A stretch of 64,000 nt of DNA from Lotus japonicus (Eukaryota > Streptophyta > Magnoliopsida > Fabales > Fabaceae), in NCBI RefSeq assembly GCF_012489685.1, contig NC_080042.1:2730501-2794500 (forward strand), in the 5' to 3' direction. A program made the position numbers and the translations under genes. Below, one piece after another: positions 1-9,898 of the stretch. The notes beneath the pieces were generated by a model, which saw only the letters and a list, made by a program, of their open reading frames with translations, was not told the origin of the DNA and searched no databases. The number at the start of each line of letters is the position of its first letter. The stretch's first letter is position 1.

Positions 1-325
1 TTTCATTGTGTGCTAACTTGCTTGTCTTTAGGTGTACGGTCATCCATCTGAAAAGGTTAGAGGGGAACTCTGCGACTGTGAGAAGTCGTAAGTGGTCTCT
101 GAATCGATGCATCATTAGAACAGTAACACTAACACTAACACTAATGCCAAAAAACGGCTCACTCATTCATAAGTGATAGGAGTTGGGTGAATACGTCACT
201 TGTGAAAGAGGGACGTCACATGGGTCCTTCCACTAATAAACTCTTTAACTCTTGCTTACAGACTATTTCCTTCTTTCACACTTGCATATTCTTCAACACT
301 AATTAGAGGTATAGGTTTCCATACT
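1..325. other. Non-coding left edge
   Basis: I see no gene or recognisable element here. A short run of tandem CTAACA-type hexamers lies near 126-142. Confidence 0.5.
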
Positions 326-333
326 ATAACTTG

Positions 334-999
334 TAGGGGTGCACATGGGTTGGGTCAACCCAATGAAACCATCCAACCCAATTCGATCCAATGATAAAAA
401 TGCGGGTTGGATTGAGCAAACAGGTCAATCGGATGAATTTTATTACGATACAATCATCTTTGGATCGGATATCGGATTCCATAATAATTCATCCAACCAT
501 ACCCGAAATCCAATCATACAATAATAATATATTATTTAATATATATTTTTAATAATTTTAACTTTTACCTAACCTACTAGTAGGGTATATATGTAATTTA
601 TGGAGACTTTTAGTCCTTCTACTAGAGTAATTTTTAAGAGACTTGGAGACTAATTTGTTTGTAATTACTTGTCATATTTAAAGACTTGAAGTACTTGTTT
701 AGTTATGTGTTGTTATATCGATGTGCATAGACGGTAGTTATGAACTTATGACGTAATTGCATGTTAGAGACTTGGACTACTTGTTTTTTAATATATTTCA
801 ATATTCCAGATTTATTTTTATTTTAATATAGAGATCCAATAAATCCATCCAAACTAACCCGAAGATTGTCAGTTTGGGTTGGTTTGGATTCATAGGTGAA
901 AATTCACGAAATCCAACCCAACCCAACCCAAACAACTTTAATCGGTTCGGATCCTGATTAACCTGGAAATCCATCCAACTCAACCTATGTGCAGCCCTA
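334..999. mobile_element. Non-autonomous hAT-type transposon with 8-bp TSD
   Basis: The ends are imperfect terminal inverted repeats: TAGGGGTGCACATGGGTTG on the left, and on the right a terminus whose reverse complement begins TAGGGCTGCACATAGGTTG. The 666-bp element is flanked by the identical octamer ATAACTTG at 326-333 and 1000-1007. An 8-bp duplication with TAGGGGTG-type ends is characteristic of hAT elements. The subterminal sequence is full of CCAACC/GGTTGG motifs on both sides. No transposase is encoded, so mobility would have needed an autonomous relative. The short open frames inside are not genes. Confidence 0.88.
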
Positions 1000-1108
1000 A
1001 TAACTTGCCAAAGAGGTTTTGTCCTTTTAAGAATACATGAAATATGTGACGGAGTTTTTAAACAAATTAAAAAAAAATGATTGGGGAAATTTTTATCAAG
1101 TGATAACC

Positions 1109-1540
1109 ATAAAAGTGAGATATTTTATTAGTGGAGGTTAAAAATCTCATGTAAACATTTTTCTTATACATTCTGTGTTTAGTAGTGGTTCACTCTAATT
1201 TCTCAAACTCATCCTCATGACATTCTCTCTTTCTTTTTAACAAACTTACATCACTACTCAACTCACTCTAACGCTCGCGGAGTCATGACGGTTATATCTT
1301 CTACTCACTTACCATGACACATCAAACAACCATGAAAATCATATGAACATCTATATACATGCTGGCATCAAAAGGATCAGGGCCACTGTTGTGCCACTGT
1401 CATCAAGGCAGAGGCAGGAATTTCAGAAGGGGTGAACTAAGATCTAAAAGAATATAATTCGTAAGAAAACTATTGATTCTTTCTTGTTGAATCCTCAAAG
1501 CTTTGGAAGGAGGTGGTTGGACAAATTATTCAACAGTTGA
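1109..1540 (+). repeat. Duplicated segment, copy A (partner at 15555-15960)
   Basis: This non-coding stretch is nearly identical to 15555-15960, sharing the run from AAGTGAGATATTTTATTAG to ATCCTCAAAGCTTT. Both copies precede a TNL/retroelement block, so this is the left part of a larger duplication. It has no gene. Confidence 0.85.
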
Positions 1541-1796
1541 TTGTGTTGGTTGCCCAACTTCAACTATATTTGAAACATTAATATCTAATTGAAGTTGGTA
1601 AAACAAATAAAGATCATGCTTCTTCATTATCTCTATATTTTCTCTTAAAGAAAGAGTTAATATTTTTTCCCCCTTCATTTTTTCAAGCTAATAAAATGAA
1701 ATAAACAATTAATTTCAAATCTATATCATTAACACTAACAATTTCATGAAAAAACAGCAAATCAAAGCAAAAACATAATAAGAAAGCAGCAGCCCA

Positions 1797-2290
1797 TTCA
1801 GAAGGCAGGTTGTCAAGGGAAGAAGATGAATAAATAATGCGCAGAGTCACCCCTTTGAACGTGCAACCAGTATTAGGCAGTTTAAACCTTACTGAAGAAC
1901 CGTCGCCTTTGAAGGTTATGCATTTAGTGTCACCAAGAAAAGGAAATCACGGTCACCAGATCCATCATCAGTCCATCCCTGTAGGATGAAGATTTAGAAA
2001 CAGTGCGTGCATTTTAAACTGTGACATTTTATTTTTCATTTTTATCCAGTAATAAAGCAAACATAGGGAATTCTATCATTTCAAAGAACTAGCGAGATAG
2101 ATAAACATGAAATTTCAAGACCATGATACTATACTCAATGCCAACATTAGGCACGTGAAAAACAAATAGAAAGTTAAAAAGACAGGTGAACTAAATTGAA
2201 TGTTTAATTTTTGTTGTAATAAAATATAGAAAATGAATAACCGTGGGAATTCAGATGATAGCAATTAGTGGGAAACTGGGAATAACAGAG
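1797..2290 (-). pseudogene. TNL C-terminal exon and intron fragment (copy 1)
   Basis: Positions 1797-2010 match the better preserved TNL last exon at 6880-7059, including the part encoding LKAVTLRIIYSSSLDNL. Positions 2010-2290 match the preceding intron at 7085-7400. Reading frames are broken and the rest of the gene is absent. The fragment would belong to the post-LRR domain of an intracellular immune receptor. It is decayed and not expected to make protein. Confidence 0.7.
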
Positions 2291-2610
2291 TTGCAGGGGT
2301 ATGATAGTCAGGGTTTCACAGCTTTACACAATTTGATTGGGAATGAAGATATACACAGAAATAAAGTGAGATGCAGGTGGAAGGGAGAATTGAGTAACTC
2401 AATGAATCAGGAGGAGTTAAATGTATCAGAGTATAGAATAAGCAATTCGAATTTTATCTTTTATTACAAGCTATGATGTCCTGATCTTTTTAGTATCTAT
2501 GTTAGTTATGCACATAGCTGCTATGTTAGAAGTTACTATTACATCACATCGTCTGCATTCTTTCGTGGTAAATCCTGTAATTCTAATTCATTTTTTGACT
2601 GGATCTGATT

Positions 2611-3000
2611 GTGAAAATGGTCTGGAAAAAAGAAGCATATCTCGCTTGGGAACAACAAGATACTATGCTGCTTTCATGGCTTCAATCTACTCTTTCTCCT
2701 AAAGTTTTAGTTAAAGCTATTGGTTGTCCTCATGTGTTTCATCTTTGGGATAAAATCCTTAGCAGTTTTCTTGCACAAACTGGAGACAAAGCTAGACAAT
2801 TAAGAACAGAGTTGTTTACAACAACGCTTGGAAGTAGTACAATTTCAGAGTTTCTTCAAAAAAAAATCTGTTGTTGCAGATCCAGTTTCTACTAGAGAAT
2901 ATGTAGATATCGTTCTTGAAGGATCGTCAGCTTATTATCAGTCCCTGGTTAATCTAGTTACTATGAGCAGTAAACTTGGACAACCTAGAAAATGTGTGTA
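2611..3000 (+). pseudogene. Ty1/copia gag (UBN2-type) remnant
   Basis: Translation gives copia gag motifs such as LAWEQQDTMLLSWLQSTLSP and VFHLWDKILSSF, then EYVDIVLEG and SLVNLVTM after a frameshift in an A-run near 2858. The family forms the virus-like particle shell of copia retrotransposons. Here the segment runs directly into gypsy reverse-transcriptase sequence at about 3000, so it is part of a chimeric remnant. The same join is found at 19223-19560. Confidence 0.75.
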
Positions 3001-3727
3001 GACTACAGGGCCTTAAACAAAGTAACAATCCAAGATAAATCTCAATTCCTGTAGTATATGAGTTATTACATGAGCTGTATGGTTCTCACTATTTCTAAAT
3101 TAGATTTAAAATATGGTATCATCAAATCAGGATGAAACCGGACGATATTGAGAAGACAACTTTCCAAACTCATAATGGGCATTTCGAGTATTTGGCGATA
3201 CATTTTGGCCTCATGAATGCCCCTATCAACTTTTCAATCCGCTATGAACGAGATTTTCAGACCACTCTTAAAGGAGATGGTGCTGGTGTTTTTCGATGAT
3301 ATTTTGGAGTTTAGTAAGACTTGGCATCAGCATCTAAAACACTTGGAATATGTACTCAAAGTGATACAGCAGAATCATTTCAAAGCTAACAGGTAAAAAA
3401 TGTCAATTTGGCCAGCAAACAATAGCTTATTTCGGTCCTTTGATATCAGGTAGAGGTGTTACCAGGGACCCTGAGAAGGTTAAGGCAGTTTATACAGTGG
3501 CCTATTCCACAGAATGTTTAGGGAGTCAGGATGCAAAACCTCTAACGGATTTGACAACAAAAGATGAGATGCACCCTTATACAACCAGAACATTGCAGAA
3601 ATTTATCATCTATGTACTCACATTTTATTTTTCTAAAACATCGGTATATATCCAAAAACAATGCAGAAATTTTCATTCGGGAAATAGTGAGGCTGCATGG
3701 ACTACCAAAATCAAAAGTTGGTGACAG
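3000..3727 (+). pseudogene. Ty3/gypsy RT and integrase remnant, part 1
   Basis: From about 2996 the frame reads CVDYRALNKVTIQDKSQFP, the start of the gypsy reverse-transcriptase palm. It is followed by degenerate pieces matching THNGHFEYLAIHFGLMNAP and VFFDDILEFSKTWHQHLKHL (around 3170-3350). The catalytic YVDD-type motif appears as FFDD. From about 3590 an integrase segment is visible (EIVRLHGLPKSKVGDRD, 3678-3730). Several stops and frameshifts are present. A TRIM element interrupts the integrase just after the DRD motif. Confidence 0.8.
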
Positions 3728-3991
3728 AGACGCTCCGCAGCCCCGGCGCCCACGCGGGCTGGCTGTGCACTAGCCCCACGACTAGTCCCGGGCGTCACCA
3801 CCCGCACCGCTCGTTTGCAGCTCAGAGAGCTGGTGGAAGGCTCTGATACCATTGATAAGAACCTTGGGAGAACCACACCACAAAAGCTAGCTGTTGTAGT
3901 TGGAGAGCCCAAGGCCTTATAAACCCCACATTAGAATCCCATACTTCCAATGTGGGACTCAAGTCCCATTCCTTGCAATGGGGTCCTAACA
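3728..3991 (-). mobile_element. TRIM element, one LTR missing, inside gypsy integrase
   Basis: Read on the minus strand, one LTR (3991-3853) begins TGTTAGGAC and ends CTTATCA. It is followed by a primer-binding site TGGTATCAGAGCC complementary to initiator Met-tRNA, then by a GC-rich internal segment (3840-3728). The second LTR is absent. LTR and internal region match the complete TRIM at 5068-5494. It splits a gypsy integrase reading frame, so it inserted later than that element. Confidence 0.8.
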
Positions 3992-4765
3992 GAGAGCAAC
4001 CTCGTGCTTGGGCCATATATTGATACCTTTGGCTGAGTTGTGGTACAAGACCACGTTTCATATATCTATGAACACGACACCAGTTGAAGTTGTATATGGG
4101 AGGAAGCCACCAACGATTCTGGAATTTATTCCAGGGAAACTCAGGTTGAGGCAGTACCTCGTGAGTTGGTGGATAGGCATGAAGTTCTTAGACAAGCTTA
4201 AATTTCATTTGAATAAAGCCCAAAATCAGATGAAGAAAAAAGCAGATAAACCAGATGGAAAAAAAAACATATAAACATCGGAGGGATGTGAATTTTGAAG
4301 TTGGAGAATGGGTTTTTTTAAGTTAAGGCTCATAGGCAGCAAACACTAGCAAGGAGGATTAACCAAAAATTAGCTCCTCATTTTGGTCCATAGAAAATTA
4401 CTGCAAGGGTGAGTGCAGTATCATATGAATTACAGCTGCCTAATACATCTAAAACTCACCCGGTATTCCATGTGTCATACCTAAAAAGGGCAGTAGGAAG
4501 TAATCCTGATATTCCTTCTTTACCGCAAGGCACGGATGCTGAATTGGGAGAAATGGTTGAACGAGAAAGGGTGCTAGGAGTAAGGAAAGTAAATAGACAC
4601 GGAGAAGATACTATGCAGCATTTAATACAGTGGAAAGTCCAATCAATGGAAGAAGCTTACTTGGGAAGTTCAACCTTCGAAGGTTGGGCATTTAGTGTCA
4701 CTAGGAAAAGAACAATCACAGTCGCCAGATCCAACATTAGTCTATCCCTGTTCAATGATGATTGA
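3992..4765 (+). pseudogene. Ty3/gypsy integrase C-terminus and chromodomain-region remnant
   Basis: The sequence reads LAELWYKTTFHISMNTTPVE, then VVYGRKPPTI, and later LKFHLNKAQNQMKKKADK (to 4260), typical of the integrase C-terminal region of chromovirus-type gypsy elements. At 4409-4680 it continues with LPNTSKTHPVFHVSYLKRAVG and a weak chromodomain-like segment ending LIQWKVQSMEEAYLGSSTFE. Frameshifts separate the pieces. From about 4680 the same frame runs into TNL-derived sequence, so the last residues are not retroelement. Confidence 0.75.
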
Positions 4766-4890
4766 AGATTTAGAAACAGTGCATGCATTTAACAGTCCAT
4801 CCAGACTAGAAGGACAATTTTCATTTTATTACTGTTACATTTGATTGGTAATTTTTATCCCGTAATAAAGTAAACATAGGGAAAACGGTT
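4680..4890 (-). pseudogene. TNL last-exon fragment (copy 2)
   Basis: This segment resembles 1915-2075 and 6990-7190, the start of the TNL last exon plus adjoining intron. It lies directly against the gypsy chromodomain remnant. This fits a retroelement remnant that once split, or was joined to, a TNL C-terminal exon. Confidence 0.6.
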
Positions 4891-5067
4891 GATAAAGTAA
4901 ATTGTAAACGGCTAGATAAATCAAAGTAAAAGCTTAAATTAAATGGCTTAAAGATGAAAAAAAAAAAGGCAGGAAATAAACAAAGGTAACGAAAGAGAAG
5001 GTAAGTACGGGAAATTTGTAATTAGATTTGATGATTTGGACGTGTGTTGTTAAAAGTAGTCATATTC

Positions 5068-5494
5068 TAATAAGAACCTTAGGAGAACCACACCACAAAA
5101 GCTAGTTGTTATAGTTGGAGAGCCCAAGGTCTTATAAACCCGATATTAGAATCCTATACTTCCAATGTGGGACTCAAGTCCCATACCTTGAAATTGGTTC
5201 CTAAAATCCTAGGACGCTCCGCAGCCCCGGCGCACACGTGGGCTGGCTGTGCACTAGCCCCTAGACTAGTCTTGGGCGAACACTGCAGTGCCAGCGTCAC
5301 CACCCGCGCCGCTCGTTTGTGGCTGAGAGACATGGTGGAAGACTCTGAAACCAATTGATAAGAACCTTAGGAGAACCACACCACAAAAGCTAGTTGTTGT
5401 AGTTGGAGAGCCCAATGCCTTATAAACCCCACATTAGAATCTCATACTTCCAATGTGGGACTCAAGTCTCATACCTTGAAATTGAGTCCTAACA
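5068..5494 (-). mobile_element. Complete TRIM (terminal-repeat retrotransposon in miniature)
   Basis: Minus-strand order: 5' LTR 5494-5356 (begins TGTTAGGACTC, ends CTTATCA), primer-binding site TGGTTTCAGAG at about 5353-5343, internal GC-rich segment without coding capacity, then 3' LTR 5205-5068. The LTRs are about 139 bp and similar but not identical. Flanking pentamers TATTC (5063-5067) and TATCC (5495-5499) are a near-match 5-bp TSD. With no gag or pol, such elements depend on enzymes from other retrotransposons. Confidence 0.85.
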
Positions 5495-6620
5495 TATCCC
5501 CTATTTATAGGGAGAGTTTCAGCTAATTATAATGGTTACAAGGCTTTCTAACCACTAACCCAAGTCCTTCACGCTTCCCCTTATAGTCATGGTATGATTT
5601 GAGCCTCTCACTCCTAGTCAGCTTGAAAACTATCTTCTTTAAGTATCGGTTGGTATCGCACTGTAACAACTATTCATAATTTCATATTATTAAGGAACAA
5701 TCTCAATCCAATTTCCAACGTGCCAAACCCTAGATTCAGAGTAAATATGTGGAAAGTATTCTCCCTCTAGACCCAAGTTTGATTACTTGTTCAAAAAATC
5801 CCTTCCAGGTGCAAAGCTGCTTCCTATCGGCTGGCCTGTTCAACTCGGCTACGGCTAACCTCCTTTGATCTGAATCGGCTTACTCCATATTGGCTTGAAT
5901 GTTTTGTAGCCTTTATCAAATGGTCAATATTTTGGTGCCAACATATACACAATTGGATTTGAAAGTGAAATGCTGCTTTATAGATTATTTAAAATGCCAC
6001 ATAATAAAATGCAAGGCTAACATGAACCTGGGGTGTCAAGACCCAATATCATGTATACTTTTTGACATTTTCACTTGTGGTTTTATGACCATAAGATTAC
6101 AATTTGATATACTCACCCTCACTTCTCTTTCATCCAAATTCCGCCTCTTCTCATATTCCTCTCTTCTTTTCTCCTCACATCTCCCTTGATATTTCTCACT
6201 CCTCTCTCTTTGTTTCTTTATCTCTTCAGGTGAAGGTGAAAGTTGGTGGTGAACAAACAATTAATAATAACTAATAAGGTTATCTAGTTAAGTAGGAGTA
6301 GTAAAATACGAGGAGGGAGGAGGTGAGCCCGCTTATGAGTGGTCAAATGAAATGATCAGTTTTTGACCGGTGTGTGTACAGGGTAGTGTAGGAATGTGGC
6401 ATATCGAAGTCTGAAAACCAGATATTAAATTTAGATGAACAAAACAGTAATATTTTACAAAATTAATCGCAGAACAACATATGCAAAAAATTGTATGAGA
6501 TTGAAGTGTAGATTTGGCACCTGATTAATTTCACTGCAATCTAAAACAAGCATGTGTGTGTCAGAATTGTTACCTGGAACTGGCATGGCAGAAGATTTCA
6601 TGGTCATCTTTAACCCAACA
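5495..6620. other. Non-coding spacer
   Basis: No supportable gene. The segment is AT-rich with a CT-rich tract at 6110-6230. The short open frames here have no recognisable domain. Confidence 0.5.
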
Positions 6621-6624
6621 TCTC

Positions 6625-8795
6625 TCAGATTTGACCCTTCTCTGACTCAGATGAAAACTCCATGTCGTTAGCTGAGTCACCATATATTAGATGGACTATT
6701 GTGCTCTTCACAGCAAATCGATGTCCAAAAAATATAGAAAACTCCACTTCATCACCAGGTTCAAGGTTTGACATCAATCCTTGCCACTCTTCATCTTCAA
6801 CAGCAGTTAATGTGTATCGTTTGTAGAGCTGAATGGTGGCCTTTGTATAATTTATCATCGAGACACTAAGAAGGTCACATTCAGAAGCCAGGTTATCAAG
6901 GGAAGATGAATAAATAATGCGCAGAGTCACCGCTTTCAACGTGCAACCGGTATTAGGAACTTTAAACCATACTGAGGAACTTTCATCTTTGAAGGTTCTG
7001 CATTTAGTATTACCAGGAAAAGAACAATCAAAGTAATCAGATCCATCATTAGTCCATCCCTGTAGAATGAAGATTGAAGATTATAAACAGTGCATGCATT
7101 TAACAATCTATCCACTAGAAGGACAATTTTCATTTTATCACTGTTACATTTGATTGGTAATTTTCATCCGGTAATAAAGCAAGCATAGAGAATTCATAAA
7201 TTTCAAAGAAATAGGGAGATATATAAGCATGAAATTTCAAGATCATTACAATGTATTCAATGCCAACCATTAGGCAAGAGGAAAATAAATGGCAAGTTAA
7301 AAACTCAGGCGAACTAAATTGCAAATTCAATTGAATTTATAATAAAATATGTAAATAAAATCACTAATAGTGAGAATTGAGATGATAGCAGTTAGCAGGC
7401 ATAAATCTGGATCATTGATTTCCTAAAAGTGAGCATGGTAAAAATCATGAGAACAACATAGACTATCATGCAAAATTGGAGGTATTCACATGTTACTGTA
7501 ATTATGGGAGTTAAAGTATCATTAGAAAGAACAAGGTACTAAATTCTACAAAACTGTCTTGTAAATGAAAAATCTATGTATCCTTTTATACAAATATTGA
7601 TAAGCCAAGAAATTTACAGAACTTCTGTCTAAGTTTAAGTTTGAAGTTTCTTAGTCTTTAAATATTGGGGAATGATGCATAGTGAGACATTACTACCGTG
7701 AAAACTGGGAGAGAGCAAGAGAGAGCGAAACCTGTGAAATACTGTTTGTAAGGGTATCAATGGCTTTGCTGCATTCTCCAGCTCGAATTACAAGAGAACT
7801 GGTAAATTTTCAGAGCTTGCAGTGTTAATGGAGTTCTGAAAATCAATTGATGTGTGTGTCTCATTATACGTTATCTGAGATGTGCTTGGTCTCAAATCCA
7901 AATGTGCACGATTCATGGCTGATAAACCAAGTGAAAGACTTTGAATTGATGGTGAAATGCTCCCAAAAACTTTATACAAAAGATTGCGTGGAGACATTAA
8001 ATTGAAAATTAGAGAAGGAAATACATGACTTGATAATCCTTTATAGCCGCCCAGACACACATGCTTGAGATTTTTTAACCTCACCAGAGAACGGGGCACC
8101 TCTGTGATTGCAGTGTCATCTGCAACAAGAATTGTCAGGGATTCCATTTGCATGATGTCCTCTTCCAACTTGTCAATTTTTGAACAGCCGGAAAGGTCAA
8201 GAGATTTCAGAGATTTGAGCTTATAGATACTTTTGGGAAGTTGACTGAGGGATTTACAGTCCTTCAAATTTAGCAGGATAAGATGTTTAAGATCTCCAAT
8301 TGTTGAGTGAACAATCAATAATTTTGGACAATCTTTAAGGATTATCTTTTCAAGATTTGGTAATCTTGAATAGTCAGGTGTTTTTGTCAAGTAATGGGAA
8401 TGACTCAGATTGAGAAATTTCAGCCTATCAAGAAACTGAAAAAAGAAAAAAAAAAGATGAATTAGATGCAAATTATTTTTTTTATCAAGAGGAAATGACA
8501 AATTTGTTTTAATCAATTACCTGTGGCTCCTCCCAGATTAGTTGCAGATTGCTATGCTTTAAGTCAATAGCAACTGATTTTTTCAGACAAAAGTTCCGAG
8601 GCATGTATCTTAAAGGAAATCCATGCCATCAGAGCCAGCACAAGTCTTTTGATAAATAATCAAAATCTCCAGTAAGTTTTACTTGACCAAGTTGAAGCAA
8701 TCTCAGTCTCCTCATCTCCTTAAACGCTTTAGTCTCGAAACATCTTCCTTGTTTTTTGGTAAGCTAAAAGCCAGACCCTTGATAGCTTTTGTTGC
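6625..8795 (-). pseudogene. 3' half of a TIR-NB-LRR resistance gene (copy 3), inactivated
   Basis: Three minus-strand exons with consensus splice sites are visible. Exon 8795-8521 starts after TTTTACAG with ATKAIKGLAFSLPKNK and ends CAG|GTAATT. Exon 8435-7732 holds LRRs (FLDRLKFLNLSHSHYLTKTP, LPNLEKIILKDCPKL, LKSLKSLDLSGCSKIDKL) and ends CACAG|GTTTCG. Exon 7059-6625 encodes the post-LRR domain (GWTNDGSDYFDCSFPGN to a stop after EKGQI). All exon junctions are phase 0. The copy is broken. A base is missing after KEDV in the first exon compared with the copy at 20475-20756, CTC TGA TGG replaces Leu-Cys-Trp, and a one-base deletion near 7803 shifts the end of the LRR exon. The TIR and NB exons are absent; a gypsy fragment lies where the NB2 exon would be expected. 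Confidence 0.85.
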
Positions 8796-8876
8796 CTGTA
8801 AAATCAAAAGCAAGATAAAATGAGAATGAATGAATATCTAGCGTAACAAAAGATGATGTAATGAACGAGAGCAATT

Positions 8877-9010
8877 TACAACAATAACTACAAAAGCCTT
8901 ATCCCACTAAGTGAGGTCGGCTATATGGATCACACTACGTCATTGAGCTCTATCAAATTTAGCCGATTATGAAGGATGTGATTGATAATGAGATCATCCT
9001 TAACAATATC
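8877..9010 (-). mobile_element. RTE-type LINE 3' end, short fragment
   Basis: The segment has a (TTG)n-like 3' tail on the minus strand and the motif TATAGCCGACCTCACTTAG, matching 20834-20970. It sits at the same place in the TNL intron in both copies, so the insertion predates the duplication. Confidence 0.6.
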
Positions 9011-9025
9011 TATCTATCTACACGC

Positions 9026-9027
9026 GC

Positions 9028-9058
<31 letters not shown>

Positions 9059-9072
9059 CATATATATATATC
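9026..9072. repeat. (TA)n microsatellite
   Basis: Alternating TA/CA tract at the edge of the gypsy gag fragment. Confidence 0.9.
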
Positions 9073-9090
9073 GAAGTATATGAGAAGGTG

Positions 9091-9898
9091 TGTCCAGGAT
9101 TTCCTTCCCCAACTTGTGAACCAGTGAAGTGCTAATGAAATTGTGTGTTGCTCCACTGTCTATCAATATCACAATTGGGATTCCTTGGATGAATCCCAAT
9201 AGTTTGATAGTTTGAGGTTTGTCCCTTGCCATTTGCCCCAACTGAAACAAGCTCATGGATCCCAGCTCACCATCCGACACCTCTTCCTCTTCATTGACTT
9301 CGACTGCTAACAGGTTGCCTGCTCCTTCAGAATCTTCTTCATCCTCCATGATCAAAACCCGCAATTGCTTGTCAGGACATTGGTGCATAGGATGGAAAGC
9401 TCCCCCGCACTTGAAACACAGACCTTTCTGCCTTCGCTCCATGAGTTCATTGTAAGAGAGGTGGGTAAAGCCTCTATCCTTTGGATTTGGACGCTTTTTC
9501 TCTGGTTGGGCTGATTTGTCCCCTCGAGGCCCATTACCTCCGGAACGCGGGTTATTGTAGCCCGATCCATTATTGGCCTCCTTGTTTCCCTTGACAAATA
9601 CCCAGTCGGAGCCCCGACTGGTTCCTGACCCATGGCCCCGATTGCCTCCAAAGGATGGGCGGGTCGGGCGCGCATGACCCGATCCATTATCGTCCATCGT
9701 CTCCCTCTCTACAGCTCGCGCGATCTGTAAGATCTTCATCCGACTCAAATCCGCCATCGTCACCATGCTCCGGACTCGTCCCCGGATTTCCCCCTTCAAT
9801 CCATGAAGGAAGTAGCCCAAGAACTGCTTCTCAGGCAGGCGCGGAATCTGCGCTGTCAGGTACTCAAAGGCCGTGATGTATTCTTCCACGGTGCCCCG
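9091..9898 (-). pseudogene. Ty3/gypsy gag to protease fragment
   Basis: An open frame from 9889 gives a gypsy gag C-terminal half (EEYITAFEYLTAQIPRLPEK, LKGEIRGRVRSM) and a Gly/Asn/Arg-rich linker. It then gives a CCHC zinc knuckle (CFKCGGAFHPMHQC), an acidic stretch and the retroviral-type aspartic protease start (ILIDSGATHNFIS). It ends abruptly near residue 275 in a TA repeat. Reverse transcriptase and integrase are missing. On the left it abuts CGAAGTATATGAGAAG, which in the other TNL copy (about 28463-28480) lies immediately next to the NB2 splice donor. The gag therefore sits where the NB2 exon should be. Higher GC than its surroundings suggests a fairly recent arrival. Confidence 0.85.

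Noticed and set aside
2243..2476. 77-codon open frame, conserved at 16153-16353
   Set aside because: Its conservation is explained by the segmental duplication. It overlaps TNL intron-derived text, has no domain, and the second copy has a run of 11 G.
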